DNA of 64,000 nt. Source: Okapia johnstoni (taxonomy: Eukaryota > Chordata > Mammalia > Artiodactyla > Giraffidae). Made by a program: the position numbers and the translations under genes. The stretch covers positions 85,125,001 through 85,189,000 of the forward strand of contig CM044313.1 of assembly GCA_024291935.2 (NCBI GenBank), in the 5' to 3' direction. Shown here one piece after another: positions 33,760-45,887 of the stretch (positions are counted from its first letter, which is position 1; every line of letters begins with the position of its first letter). The notes under the pieces are model-generated. The model saw nothing but the letters and a program-made list of their open reading frames with translations. It searched no databases and was not told the DNA's origin.

Positions 33760-33996
33760 ACTGAACTGAACTGACGTGAAGAGCTGGCTCATTTGAAGAG
33801 ACCGTGATGCTGGGAAAGATTGAAGGCAGGAGGAGAAGGGGACAACAGAGGATGTAATGGTTCAATGGCATCACTGACTCAATGAAGATAAGTCTGAGCA
33901 GTCTCCGGGAGTTGGTGATGGACAGGGAGGCCTGGCCTGCTGTCGTCCATGGGGTTGGGAATAGTCGGACATGACTGAGTGACTGAACTGAACTAA

Positions 33997-34861
33997 ACTT
34001 GGTTACTAAAAAAAAGTATGACAATTACTTTAATATATGGTGCATTGTTTTTTGTTTTCTTTCTCTTTTGGTTTTTGTCAACTTGTAACTGAGTCAGATG
34101 CTAAATTGGTTGAAATCCTGGAAGGAAATTCATGGCACACACAAACTGGTAACTGAATAATGCTTACTGGGGACATGTGGGTAGATTTAAGGGACCCACA
34201 AAAAGATAATGAAGCTTCCAGCATCAACTATACTGAGGCAATGCCGCTGTGTTTACAGCTGAGGAAGAAGAGGGGCAGAGCAGCAAGAATAAATACTGCA
34301 ATATACCGTTCCTCATTCCTTTGCATCTCTTCTTGACGCCATTCATTGACCAATACCAACTAGAAGCCAGAGGTCAGGGGAGCACAGATGATGTACGAAG
34401 GCTGTATCAGTCTTTCAGGGTGCAGAGAAATACACAAGATGGCCGAATTTATATTTGGAAGACAAAACAGAAAATATTCAATACCCATGCAAAACCAAGA
34501 CACCTTGCTCTCAAAAAACAGAAAAAAAGCAGACAAATGAACAAAAACTGTGGACCTATTTTCTTGATTCAAATTTACAAGCTTTAACAAACCCTCTACC
34601 AAATAATCAAAAATATGTACATATTTTCTAGCGTTTGCAGGCTGTCATGTAAAATTAGCTCAAGCATATTTTTACTTATTTTACTTTATTCTGTAACACA
34701 ATGCAGGTTTTCTTTGGTAGCTTCAATAATAAAGCTTCTCAGAAAATGTGTGCCCATGAAACAGGATAATTGATGAAAGTCAGAAAATTGAAATACTTCC
34801 AAAGATGCAGATGCGGTTATCAACAAAATAAAGTATTGATGTTAGCAACAACAGGGAGCAG
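33997..34861. other. Unassigned sequence, possibly an ancient repeat
   Basis: 34180-34470 is more balanced in composition, with 'ccattcattgaccaatacc' and 'aactagaagccagagg', which resembles an old mammalian interspersed repeat I cannot name. An open frame of about 110 codons here has no recognisable domain. Confidence 0.3.
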
Positions 34862-35093
34862 AGGGAGGTGAAAAGAAAGTGAAAGTGAAAGTCAGTCAGT
34901 CAGTCTTGTCCACTCTTTGTGACCTCGTGGACTATCCAGTCCATGGGATTCTCCAGGCCACAATACTGGAGTGGGTGGCCTTTCCCTTCTCCAGGGGATC
35001 TACCCAACCCAGGGATTGAACCCAGGTCTCCTGCATTGCAGGCAGATTCTTTACGAGCTGAGCCAACATGGAAGCCCCAAGGGAGGTGAAAGG
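34862..35093 (-). mobile_element. Bov-tA SINE with TSD
   Basis: SINE at about 34876-35079, with a 'gaaagtgaaagtgaaagtc' tail side and intact head on the minus strand. Flanks 'agggaggtgaaaag' and 'agggaggtgaaagg' are a 14-bp TSD with one difference. Confidence 0.93.
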
Positions 35094-37581
35094 ATGGTCA
35101 TATGAGCTGGAGAGGGTAGCTATATGGGAAGTGCCATCTGACACTAGATGCCACTTCAGGCAGAGTGGCATAGAAACCCATGGCAACAAGTAGGAAAGGG
35201 TCTTGGTGTTCTGGCTTTACTCTTTCATTCTCTAATCTACTGGTTGTTTCAACTGACTAAACCTAATGAGAGTCCAAGTGCAGAAAGCTCAGGGATGCCG
35301 TACAGAAAGGTCAGTGGCCTGTGTCACAGGAAAAATGAAGAAGGGTAAAGAGAGGATCAGGAAGGACAAACCGAAAATATTCAGCAAATGAGGGTAATAC
35401 ATATTGTAACCCCTAAATTCTATTTCAGAATTTCTATTAATAAAGAGATTTTGAAATCTGATGATTTTCTTTAAAAATGTCCTAACTTTTCAGAGAAAGA
35501 AATCTTCTTGGGAAGGCTAATAATACTCTCATATTTGACCATGACAAAACCATGTGCTCTCAAAAATAGAAAGGAGTGAAGGAGTGATGTGGAAACATTG
35601 GAAGTTGGAGACAAAGAATAAATCTAAAATTAAAGAAGCTATCCAATTTCATTTTAATAAATACCCATTATTATGACAGGTGATTTCAAGTCATGTCTCT
35701 TGTGAAAATTTGATGGACACTCAAAGTTATGAGTTAGTTTCAACTACATTGAAGAATAAAATTCTAGACCTTGACAAAGTTAAATGACCTCTAACTTTAT
35801 GCCTAAGAAAATGTATTTTTAAAACCTTAAAAAACCTTATAATATTTTTGTACTTTAAATTTGGCATTCTTCTTTATTTGATTAAATGTTTTAAAAAAAG
35901 GTTTACTAATTTAATTATTTTTTCCAAGTATATTTTCTTTATTAATGAGGAACTTAATAGTCATCCTATTTTACAAGAAATATCAGTATACACCTTAAAC
36001 TTTTTTTATTATTGACATATAAAAAGAACAAAAGAGAAATCTATGCTATCTAAATATCAGGAAAATATTACTCTAATCACACTGGGTTTAGCTAAGACAT
36101 TAGCTTCATAAAAATACTATCAGTACTTGGAAACTATACTTTAAAGTTTGAAATTAGAATGAGTCAGAAAATACTTTATTTTATTACAGTATATTTTCTC
36201 TACTCTTCTATTGAATTAACATCTGGATTTGCAAATGTATTATATATCTTGTACAAAATTTATGACATATATATTTTCAGATCACATTAAAAGCAGCTAC
36301 TTGATACAGATACTATAGCCCTGAAGGTAGTGACTTATTTCATTAGTACATTTTAAAGTTCAAAATATTCAGTATTCTATAGGGAAAAAAAAACACATTG
36401 AACAAATATAATGATAAGGAGACAATATTTTGGTTTTAATATTTTTCAAGAATATACATATCTTTTAAATTAAGTTTGTTTAAGTAAAATAGACTGTAAA
36501 AATTGTTAATGATATTTTTCTCCGCAGATAACTATATTAAATTAAAGAAAAATAATCACAGTTAATCTGGGGAAGCTTTCATGATTGAAACATTCTGATA
36601 TGATGTTTCAATACCTGACTATTATCAAGATTAAATATTTCTATTTTCAAATGTCAAGATTTTTTTTTTAATTAGAACTGAGGTGATTGAAATATTTACC
36701 TGGCCTCAGTTTGACTGATATCATCTGGAAAGAAACTACTACCTAGTAATAAAACAGATTAGAATTATAATTAAAGTACAAAGAAAGTAAGGTAATATAT
36801 TTGCTTTTTTTTTAAATTGCAAACAGTACAAGTTAGTGTATCTTTTTAAAATACTTTAATTTAATTTCTAATATTTTACTAAATGCAGTGGAATGATTCA
36901 TTAAGCTGAATATCTTTGATCCATTAAGTGAATTTATTTGAGGAAAAAAAATCTTTTGTAAAACTTAAAAAAAATTCCTAATCTTTTCATGCAAAGTGTT
37001 TTATTAAACACAACCATAGAGTGAGAAAATAAAAAATAATTAAATATAATCTTCAAAAATACATAAACTGAAATTTTATATCTTTGAATACATATCACAC
37101 CAAATGTATCAATCAGCTCCTTCCTAATATTAATATTTCCTTTCAGATTTACTTGCTTAATATAGTTCATTCCTTTCTCATATAAAAACAACCACACATA
37201 CACAGTAAGAATATTCACATTAAATTTTCTACAAGTTATAGAAATAATAAGTATAGGATTATCTATTTTTTATTTAATAAAAAGTAAATATGAGTAAATT
37301 TAAGGACTAAGCAAGTAAAATGGAACATTTATGCTATTTAGTTTAATACATGACTTTTTAAACCAAACATAAACTCTTACAGTAATTTTATTTCGTTTTT
37401 TTGAATAATGTTTAAATTGCATGCATTTTTATGAATTTGAAAAGAGAAGGGATAGTTATACAAATTTTCCATCCTAGCAAGTTAACATAGGTAGTTTAAT
37501 TCATTTCTGTATCAGTTCCTCCTGGGAGACAACATAAATTGATAGAACGTGAAGTTTGTGAGACCTCTTATATAAGTCAGT
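35094..37581. other. AT-rich unassigned region
   Basis: 2.5 kb of strongly AT-rich DNA with several A or T runs. 35100-35350 is less AT-rich but has no recognised content. No coding signal. Confidence 0.5.
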
Positions 37582-37974
37582 AGTGATGTATTGATACTTT
37601 TGAACTGTGGTGTTGGAGAAGACTCTTGAGAGTCCCTTGGACTGCAAGGAGATCCAGCCAGTCCATCCTAAAGGAGATCAGTCCTTAGTGTTCACTGGAA
37701 GGACTGATGCTGAAGCTGAAACTACAATACTTTGGCCACCTGATGCGAAGAACTGACTCATTGGAAAAGACCCTGATGCTGGGAAAGATTGAAGGTGGGA
37801 GGAGAAGGGGATGACAGAAGGTGATGGTTGAATGGCATCACTGACTCTGTGGACATGGGTTTGGGTAAACTCTGGGAGTTGGTGATGGACAGGGAAGCCT
37901 GGCATGCTGCAGTCCATAGGGTTGCAAAGAGTCGGACATGACTGAGTGACTGAACTGAACTGAAGTGATGTATT
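37582..37974 (+). mobile_element. Bov-B LINE 3' end with perfect 11-bp TSD
   Basis: The element at 37593-37963 starts within 'gatacttttgaactgtggtg' and ends in (CTGAA)n. Exact copies of 'agtgatgtatt' at 37582-37592 and 37964-37974 are the TSD. Severely 5'-truncated, with only the C-terminal/3'-UTR region. Confidence 0.96.
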
Positions 37975-38149
37975 ATACTCTAAATCTCAGAATTTCTTTC
38001 TATAAAAGTGGAACAGATAATAATTGTCATATTAATATTTATGTAGTGAAACCTGAACTGCCTCACCAAGTGTAATAAATTAAGATTTTAAACAGGTTCC
38101 CAGTAATTTTCCAGGTCTTGCCTCCAAGTAAGTTCAGCTTGGGTCTCTT
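37975..38149. other. Unassigned spacer
   Basis: Short spacer between two Bov-B copies; nothing recognised. Confidence 0.45.
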
Positions 38150-38312
38150 TTTGTTGCCAAAGTATTGGAGCTTCAACTTAAGCATCAGTCCTTCCAAGGA
38201 ATATAAAGAGTTGATTTATTTTGGGATTGACTATTTTCTCTCCTTGCAGCCCAAGGGACTCCAAAGAGCCTTCTCCAGCACCACAGTTAGAAAACATCAA
38301 TTCTTTGGTACT

Positions 38313-38461
38313 CAGTCTTCTTTTGGAGAATGAAATGGCAACCCCCTCCAGTATTCTTCCTGGAGAATCCCAGAGGCAGAGGAGCCTGGTGGGCTGCCAT
38401 CTACGGGGTCACACAGAGTCGGACACAACTGAAGCGACTTAGCAGCAGCGGCAGTCTTCTT
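38313..38461 (+). mobile_element. Bov-A SINE inserted in Bov-B
   Basis: 5'-truncated Bov-A2-type monomer at 38323-38451 with CAG-type tail ('gacttagcagcagcggc'). It is flanked by exact copies of 'cagtcttctt' (38313-38322 and 38452-38461) that belong to the interrupted Bov-B. Confidence 0.95.
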
Positions 38462-38553
38462 CATGGTCCAACTCTCACATTCATATATTAATACTGGAAA
38501 AAACATAGCTTTTACTATATGAACCTTTGTCAGCAAAGTGATGTCTCTGCTGT

Positions 38554-40163
38554 TTAGTACACTAAGATTGTCATAGCTTTCTTTCCAAGGAGCAAGTATC
38601 TTTTAATTTCATGCCTGCAGTCACAGTCCGCAGTGATTTTGGAGCCCAAGAAAAGAAAATCTGACATTACTTCCATTTCCCCCTCTTCTATTTGCCATGA
38701 AGTGATGGGACTGGATGCCATAATCTTAGTATTTTGAATGTTGAGTTTTAAGCCAGTTTTTTCACTCTTCTCTTTCACCTTCATCAAGAGGATATTTAGT
38801 TCTTCTTCACTTTCTGCCATTAGAGTGGTATCCTCTGCGTTGCTCAGGTTGTCGATATTTTCCCCAGCAATCTTGATTCCAGCTTATGATTCATACAGCC
38901 TGGGATTTTGCATGGTGTACCCTGCATATAAGTTCAGTAAGCAAGGTAGGTGACAATATACAACCTTGATGTACTCCTCTCCCAATTTTGAACCAGTCCC
39001 TTGTTCCCTGTCTGGTTCCAACTGTTTCTTCTGGATCCAAATGCAGGATTCTCAGGCAACAGGTAAGGTGATCTGATACTCCTATCTCTTTAAGAATTTT
39101 CTACAGTTTGTTGTGGTCTACACAAAGGGTTTAGTGTAGTCAATGACACAGAAGTAGATGTTTCTCTGAAATTCCTTGCTTTTTCTATGGTCCAGTGAAT
39201 GTTAGCAATTTCATCTCTTGTTTCTCTGCTTTTTCTAAATCCAGCTTGTACACCTGAAAGTTCTCAGTTCATGTATCACTGCCGCCTAGCTTGAAGGGTT
39301 TCAGGCACTGCCTTGTTAGCATGTGAAATGAGTGCAATTGTGTGGTAGTTTGAACATTCCCTGGCCATGCTCTTTTTTTGTGATTGGGATGAAATTGACC
39401 TTTCCCAGTCCTATGGCCACTGCTGAGTTTTCCAAATTTGCTGACACATTGAATGCAGCAGTTTAACAACATCATCTTTTAGGATTTGAACTAGCTCAGC
39501 TAGAATTCTATCACCTCCACTGGCCTTGTTCATAGTATTGCTTCTTAAGGCCCACTTGACCTCACATCCCAGGATGTCTGGCTCTAGATGAATGACCACA
39601 TCATCATGGTTATGGAGGTCATTAAGAGGTTTTTGTATAGTTCTTCGGTGTATTCTTGCCACCTTTTCTTAATTTCTTCTGCTTCTGTCACATCCTTACC
39701 ATTTCTGTCTTTTATAATGCCCATTCTTGCATGAAATTTTCCCTTGATATTTTCAATTTTCTCGTAGAGATCTCTAGTCTTTCTGAGTTTATTGTTTCCT
39801 CTATTTCTTTGCATTGTTCACTTGAGAGGACTTTCTTATCTCTCCTTGCTATTCTCTGGAATTTTGCATTCAGTTGAGTATATCTTTCCCTTTCTCCCTT
39901 GCCTTTTGCTTCTCTTCTTTTCTCGACTACTTGTAAAGCTCCCCAGACAACCATTTTGCCTTATTCTATTTCTTTTTCTTTGGGATGGTTTTTGTCACTG
40001 CCTCCTGTACAGTGTTATAAACCTCTGTCTGTAGTTCTTCAGGTACTCTGTCTACCAGATCTAATCCCTTGAATCTATTCATTCCCTCCACTGTACAATC
40101 ATAAGGGATTTGATTTATGTCACACATGAAAGGCCTAGTGGTTTTCCCTACTTTCTTGTGCAT
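38554..40163 (-). pseudogene. Bov-B ORF2 remnant, multiple disruptions
   Basis: Minus-strand frames in order: HKKVGKTTRPFMCDINQIPY, EKRREAKGKGERERYTQLNA, a KFHARMGIIKDRNGKDVTEA region, NTMNKASGGDRILAELVQIL, then the RT C-terminal part KEKSEKTGLKLNIQNTKIMA. Stops and shifts separate each piece. The YADD region is altered ('ctgagcaacgcagaggatacc'), so the catalytic box is damaged. Confidence 0.82.
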
Positions 40164-41026
40164 TATTAGTTGCTACCAACTTATAAAATATCACTTTTTC
40201 TTAATTATCCCTAAATCAGTCATCAAAATTCTGTTTATTATATCTAAAAGCTTAAATCATTCAGAATTACTTTGAAAGAATTGAAAGCTAATGGTATCAA
40301 ACATTGCTACCATTATAGCATTAATGTGCATAACTGGAGTGCTTATTCTACAATAATACATATTGAGTTTAAAAGATTCTCTAGACAATAGTAATTTAAT
40401 CTCTAGATATACTCTAGAGGTAGTTATTTCAGGTTCAGTGGCACTCTGATGAGAATAGACATTGAAATAGAAATTATTTTTTAGTTAATCTGCTTTTCCA
40501 TCTAGTCAAAAATAAGATATTTAAATTTTAATTGAGAGAAACAATTATTTATAGAAATCACTCTATGATACTATAACCTTTTATTTAAACTCAGAAGAGT
40601 TGAAAATAGAATTCCTTCTCCTTTGTAGAGTTTTTTCTGTGGCAAGTTTGCATTTGAGTAATGAGAGGGCAGCACTGATGCCTATGTGGCTATGGGGAGA
40701 AATACATACTTCAAGTTGAATGGCTATCTGTATTAATGAAGACTTTATTACAATATGTTATCATGAATAATATCTCAGTTAAAATTGGGTTCAAGATATT
40801 ATATAAAGAAGATTCTCTAATACATCAAAAACTAATTGTAAATCATTTAATCTAAGATATAATTAAGTGTTCATTACAAGGAAGTGAAAATTAGAGTAGC
40901 TATGCCCTGCAATTATTAGATTTTCAGATAAAAGATAATTGTGCTCTTTTTTTCACTTTGCAATGGGTATTGAAAGAAGGCTGTTCTGTAACAGTGTATA
41001 GAAAATTATCTTAAATTATTTAGATA

Positions 41027-41028
<2 letters not shown>

Positions 41029-41068
<40 letters not shown>

Positions 41069-41088
41069 GACACACATATATAAATTCA
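41029..41088 (+). repeat. (TA)n microsatellite with CA-rich tail
   Basis: About 16 TA units followed by 'cacacagacacacat' and a second short TA run; a compound TA/CA simple repeat. Confidence 0.95.
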
Positions 41089-43769
41089 GCTGTTTTACAT
41101 GGAGCTTAAATTGAAGACTCTCATTTGCATCTTCTTACTTCTCAGTCCTAAGCAAGCCTTTACTTTGGTAGATACTAATTAATAGATGAGAAAAATTAGG
41201 CTTACATGTATTTAGTAACTCAATAAGTTTCCCCAGTATAACAGTATGAAACTGTTGCTTTTGAGAGAGCTTTACCTCAGTAACCTTGATTCCAAGTTTG
41301 TGTGCTTGCTATCAAGTTTTATTCTTGCTTAAAATCCAGAATTTTGAATATGCTTCTTTTCCAAATATATAATTGTTTTTCTTGTCTGTAACCCCTTTAT
41401 AAATTGTGACTTTCACTGAATCATTTTTCTTTTATTTTCAAGAATGCTTGTAACTTTGTCTAATTTTCTCCCCTTCCTTGACTCTTTGCACATATCAGAT
41501 TTTCCCTGTATCATGTCCTTTTTCATCTCATCTGGCAATTAGAAGTTGATGAATGCAGCTTTGAAAACTGCCAACTTTAATTTGACTCTTTAGATCAACT
41601 TTCAACCTTTCTCCACTCTGCTATGCACCCTGGTAAGCTGACCTATGTGGAGTTTATCAGAGGTTTGTTTTTCACTTCCGCTTCTGGTTAAGTGTTGCCA
41701 AAAAGGGAGCCAAGGTTAGAAGGAAATAGAGTGAAGTAAGGATATTCACTCCTTGGCTTCCTCTCTGCAGTTTTTGGGGCTGTCAGTGTTCTAGGCCCGT
41801 TGTCACTATAACTGCTCTCTGCCCTATACCACAGTCCCTTTGGGCTTAGGTGTCCAGATCCTACTACCTCACCAGGGACGTTGCATTATCTTTTATTGTT
41901 TTCATCATCAACTGCCAATTGCATCAATGGTCATTTAACAAAAAAAAATTTAATTGTCCTAAAATATGTTTGACACCTCTTTCCTACTTGAACCGTGAGT
42001 CATACACAGCCTGTTATTTGAACAAAATAATACAAAATAATTCTAAATTAGGGGCATGATTCTCAATTTAAACCATCAATAAGTCATTAAAGCATGTACT
42101 ATCCCGAATGAACCAATGAATAATTCTTTCTTATATGGGAGATAGTTTATTAATGTAGAAGAATATTGAGTAGGAAAAATTGCACAATGACAAATAGAAT
42201 TCATTTGAAAAAATGAATAGAAACTCTTTAGTGACTCAGGTAAGATGTATTATTAATAATTAGACAGTCACTTTCCTACAGATTTTCTTTGCCACTGTCC
42301 CAGCTTTTCTCAGAATTAGTTCCTAAGTTGTGATCTCAAGAATCTGGAGCACATGAAAGTAAAAGAAGATTAATCAGAAACCAATTTATGTGCATAATTA
42401 CCTGGAAATTCAAATGATGACTGAAGGATCTCTGCTCAACAGTGAAACACTTAGTCTTTTGAAAGCATTGTATGAGCATTTTTTCAAATGAACATCTGAT
42501 ATTTTATTCACAACTATAAGCATCAAATTATATCACACATCACTTGTCAAAAATTAAACCAATAAGGGTAAGCATGATTTATTTTTCCTTTGTGTTAATT
42601 GCACTTACAAGAGTTAAATGTAAATGGACTAATTTGGGGCTCTAAATTTATCTGATTCACTCCTATGTTCTACCTGAAGCACAATTGTGAGTTCTTCTGA
42701 CTGATGTGTTGATTTCCTCTCAGTGAGGGTGATATAATTAATGTGACCTTTTGATAAGGTGGGAGATATAGGGTGAGACAAGTGCTCTCCAGAGAGCTAT
42801 TAGCAGCTTCTGAGCAATTTGCTAATAGTAGAACTACCTGTATTAAGATCATACAGTTAAGATAATTGACAACTCTAATAATGAATATGTACAGGGAATG
42901 GAGAGAGGATAAAGTGAAGTAAAACTGGTAATTACTTTAAAAATTACGAACTTTCAGTGCTGAGTAAACTTTGATTTAGGACCTCTGACTTTGTAAACAC
43001 AATGAATAACTTTAACAAGCCTTCAAGAAACTGTTGACCTATGCAGTTGGAAAATTATGTGGCTTTATTTCTATTGTCAGATATTGTTTTTACTGAAGTT
43101 TTTTTTTTTCTTTATAATTTTCATCAACACACAACCCCAGATATATATTGGAGGCAAGAAATGTTCATACTAATGAATGAGCTTTCCATTCATTCTAAGT
43201 TTAAAAAGATCTAATATGCTAGATTATAAAATTTGCCATACATCTATACGTTAATGTATCATGATTAACAAAGACTCATGAAACCACAGATGTGCTTGAA
43301 AAGTATTTTTTCCTAGACTAAAATGCTGTGGCAGAAATGTGATTACTGATGCCTTTTCAAGCTGTCAGAATTCACCAGTATGTCCCCTGGATCATCAGAA
43401 GCTCTCTGTTCAAGCAGACTTCTGTGTTTGACTGTTTTTTTTTTCAATTAGTTGTGGTTAATTAGCAAGGTCAATTTATACTTGTAAACTGCAGGATTGC
43501 CATGAGAAGAAGATGTTTCAGAAAACTGGAAAGCCAGAGAAGAGAGGAAGATAGAAAGAAACATTGTTACTATTATATTTATTTTTCTTCAAACGTACTT
43601 CTAATCAAATTTTATGTTTTGACGGTTTAGTGGAACAAAATATTCATATTTTCATTTGTTAAGAATAACAACATACTAAAGTAATCTGTGTTATCTTACA
43701 TGTGGCTGAATTTTTTTTTTTAACAAAATGTGCAGAGCTGGTCATTCAGGTGTGAATAGGAGTACCATA

Positions 43770-43845
43770 TTGTTAGGAAAAGATCACTGGCTTCAGAGTC
43801 AGAAGCCTATATGATCTGATGCTGAGTAAGTTTCATGCTTTTCTG
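43770..43845 (+). mobile_element. Possible MIR fragment
   Basis: 'gatcactggcttcagagtc' followed by 'agaagcctatatgatctga' fits the MIR core order (an amount of 'ctctggagycagactgcctg'). It is short and diverged, so low confidence. Confidence 0.3.
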
Positions 43846-43884
43846 GTATTATAGTTTATTAAAAAAGATTGAGTATCATTCCTT

Positions 43885-45887
43885 ATACTATATAGTAAGA
43901 TCTTGTTGTTTATCTATTTTAAATATAATAGTTTGTATATGCTAATCTCAAACTCTTAATTTATCCCTTTACCCCTTTTCCTCTACGATAACCATAAATT
44001 TGTTTTCTGTTTGTGAGTCTGTTTCTGTTTTGTAAATAAATTCATTTATTTTTTTAGAGTCTACATACAAGTGATGTCATATATTAATCTTTGTCTTACT
44101 TCATTGAAGTTCATCCATATTGTGGAAAATGACATTGTTTCATTCTTTTTTTTAATATTCCATTGTGCATATATACATATTTATCCATTCATCTGTTGAT
44201 GAACGCCTAGGTTGCTTCCATGTCTTTGCTGTTTTTAATAGTGCTGCTATGAACACTGGGGTGCATGTATCTATTTTGAATTAGAGCTTTTTATGTATAC
44301 ATGCCCAGGAGTAGAATTGCTGATTTATATGGTAACTCTATTTTTAGTTTTTCAAGGAACTTCCATACTCTTCTCACAGTGGCTCTACCAATTTACACTC
44401 CCACCAGCAATGCAGGAGTGTTCCTATTTCTCCACACCCTCTCCAGCATTTATTATTTGTAGACTTTCTAATAATGGCCATTCTGAGAGGTGTAAGGTTA
44501 TATCTCATCATAATTTTGATTTGTATTTGTCTAATAATTAGGGACACTGAGCATCTTTTCATGTGCCTATTGGTCATCTGTCTGTCTACTTGGGAAAAAT
44601 GTCTATTTAGATCTTCTGCATATTTTTTGAATGAGTTGTTTGTTTTTTTTCTTTTTCTTTTAATTGAGTTGCATGAGTAGTTTGTATATTTTGAAAACTA
44701 AGCTCTTGCTGGTCTCATCATTTGTAAATATTTTCTCCCATTCCATAAGTTGTCTTCTCATTTTATTTATTATTTCCTTTGCTGTGCAAAGGTTTATAAG
44801 TTTGATTAGGTCCCATTTATTTATCTTTGCTTTTATTTCTATTGCCTTGCTTGACTGACTTAAGGAAACGTTTCTCTGATTTATGTCAGAGAATGTTGTG
44901 CCTAAGTTATCTTCTAGGATGTTCATAGTGTCATATCTTATATTTTTTGAGCCATTTTGTGTTTATTTTTGCATATACTGTGAGAGTGTAGTCTAACTTC
45001 ATTGATTTATACACAATTGTTCAGCTTTCCCAATACCACTTTCTGAAAAGATGATCTTTTCTCCATTGCATATTCTGGCCTCCTTTGCCAAAGATTAATT
45101 GATCATAGGGTGTGTGGATTTACTTCTGGGCTCTCTATTCTGTTCTTTTGATCCATAAGTCTTTTTTTATTACTGCAGCTTTGTAGTATCAACTGAAGTC
45201 TGAGATGGCAATGCCTTCAGCTTTGTTCCTTTTTTCTCAGTATTGCTTTGGCAATTCTGGTCTTTTATATCATGCCACATAAATTTTAGGATTATTTGTA
45301 CTAACTCCGTGGAAAATGTCATGGGTAATTTGATAAGGATTGCATTAATCTGTAGGTTGCTCTAAGTAATACAGCCATTTTAACAATATTAATTCTTCCA
45401 ATTGAAGAAAATCTTCCATTTCTTGGAAACATATTCAATTTCCTTTATCAATATTTCATAATCATCAGTATACAAATTTTCACCCCCTTGGTCAGGTTTA
45501 TTCTACAGTACTTTATTTGTTGCTGTAATTTTCTGTATATAATAACAACTTTACCTTTTCCCTTTCAATTTGTATAACTTTTATCTCTTTTTCTTATCTA
45601 ATTTCTATGGCTAAGACTTCCAATACTATGTTGAATAAAAATGCTGAGAGTGGGCATCCTTGTCTTGTTCTAGATTTCAGCAGGAAGGCTTTCAGCTTCT
45701 CATCATTGAGTATTATGTTAGCTGTGGTTTTGTCACAAATAGTCTTATTATGCTGAACTATGTTCTGTCAATATGCACTTGATAAGAGTTTTTATATTGA
45801 ATGGATATTGAATTTTATCAAATGCTTTTTCTGCATCCATTGAAATGATCAAATGATTTTTGTCTTTTCATAGTTATGGATTGTTCT
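43885..45887 (-). mobile_element. L1 LINE, 5'-truncated, ORF2 3' part and 3' UTR
   Basis: On plus, the 3' UTR ('cttgttgtttatctatttt', 'ctcctaatttat'-type sequence) is followed by the inverse of ORF2. The 'ttccattgtgcatatatac', 'atccattcatctgttgatg' and 'ctccagcatttattatttg' segments are characteristic of the L1 ORF2 end. It ends at 'tctgcatccattgaaatgat', where the copy is truncated. No poly(A) is seen at the 3' side. Confidence 0.93.
44374..44926 (-). pseudogene. L1 ORF2 C-terminal remnant
   Basis: The minus strand translates to WDLIKLINLCTAKEIINKMR, then [20 protein letters not shown], and in another frame [20 protein letters not shown]. The last is the cysteine-rich CxxC...HxxxxC motif near the C-terminus of L1 ORF2. 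The pieces lie in different frames, so the gene is dead. RT and endonuclease are not preserved here in readable form. Confidence 0.9.

Larger units (their letters stand above)
32654..33783 (+). mobile_element. Inserted Bov-B with inverted 5' segment and 8-bp TSD
   Basis: Flanked by exact 8-bp copies of 'gtgaagag' (32654-32661 and 33776-33783), which are the outer Bov-B sequence. 32662 to about 33175 is the endonuclease region on the minus strand. About 33176-33775 is the 3' end on the plus strand, ending in (CTGAA)n. The RT region between them is missing. This is a twin-priming-type product with internal deletion. Confidence 0.93.
31294..33996 (+). mobile_element. Bov-B LINE interrupted by a second Bov-B
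   Basis: The outer copy is 31294-32661 plus 33784-33996, plus strand. It runs from the RT N-terminal region to the CTGAA tail and continues across the interruption: 'attttggcctcctg' at 32641 resumes at 33784 with 'ctggctcatttgaagag'. The interrupting element is listed separately. The outer flanks share only 'acttgg' (31288-31293 and 33997-34002), a weak TSD candidate. 5'-truncated; the endonuclease is missing. Confidence 0.93.
38150..40166 (-). mobile_element. Bov-B LINE, 2 kb, interrupted by a SINE
   Basis: Minus strand from the linker between endonuclease and RT ('cactaggcctttcatgtgtg') through RT to the C-terminal region. The last 200 bp and the tail are absent, which suggests later genomic deletion. 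A Bov-A SINE splits it at 38323-38451. More diverged than the copies with exact TSDs. Confidence 0.93.
40167..43884. other. AT-rich unassigned region with an old-repeat-like patch
   Basis: Mostly AT-rich. 41550-41870 is more balanced ('cacttccgcttctggttaag', 'ccttggcttcctctctgcag') and resembles an ancient eutherian repeat that I cannot name. 43770-43845 has a possible MIR core ('actggcttcagagtcagaag'). No coding signal. Confidence 0.4.
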
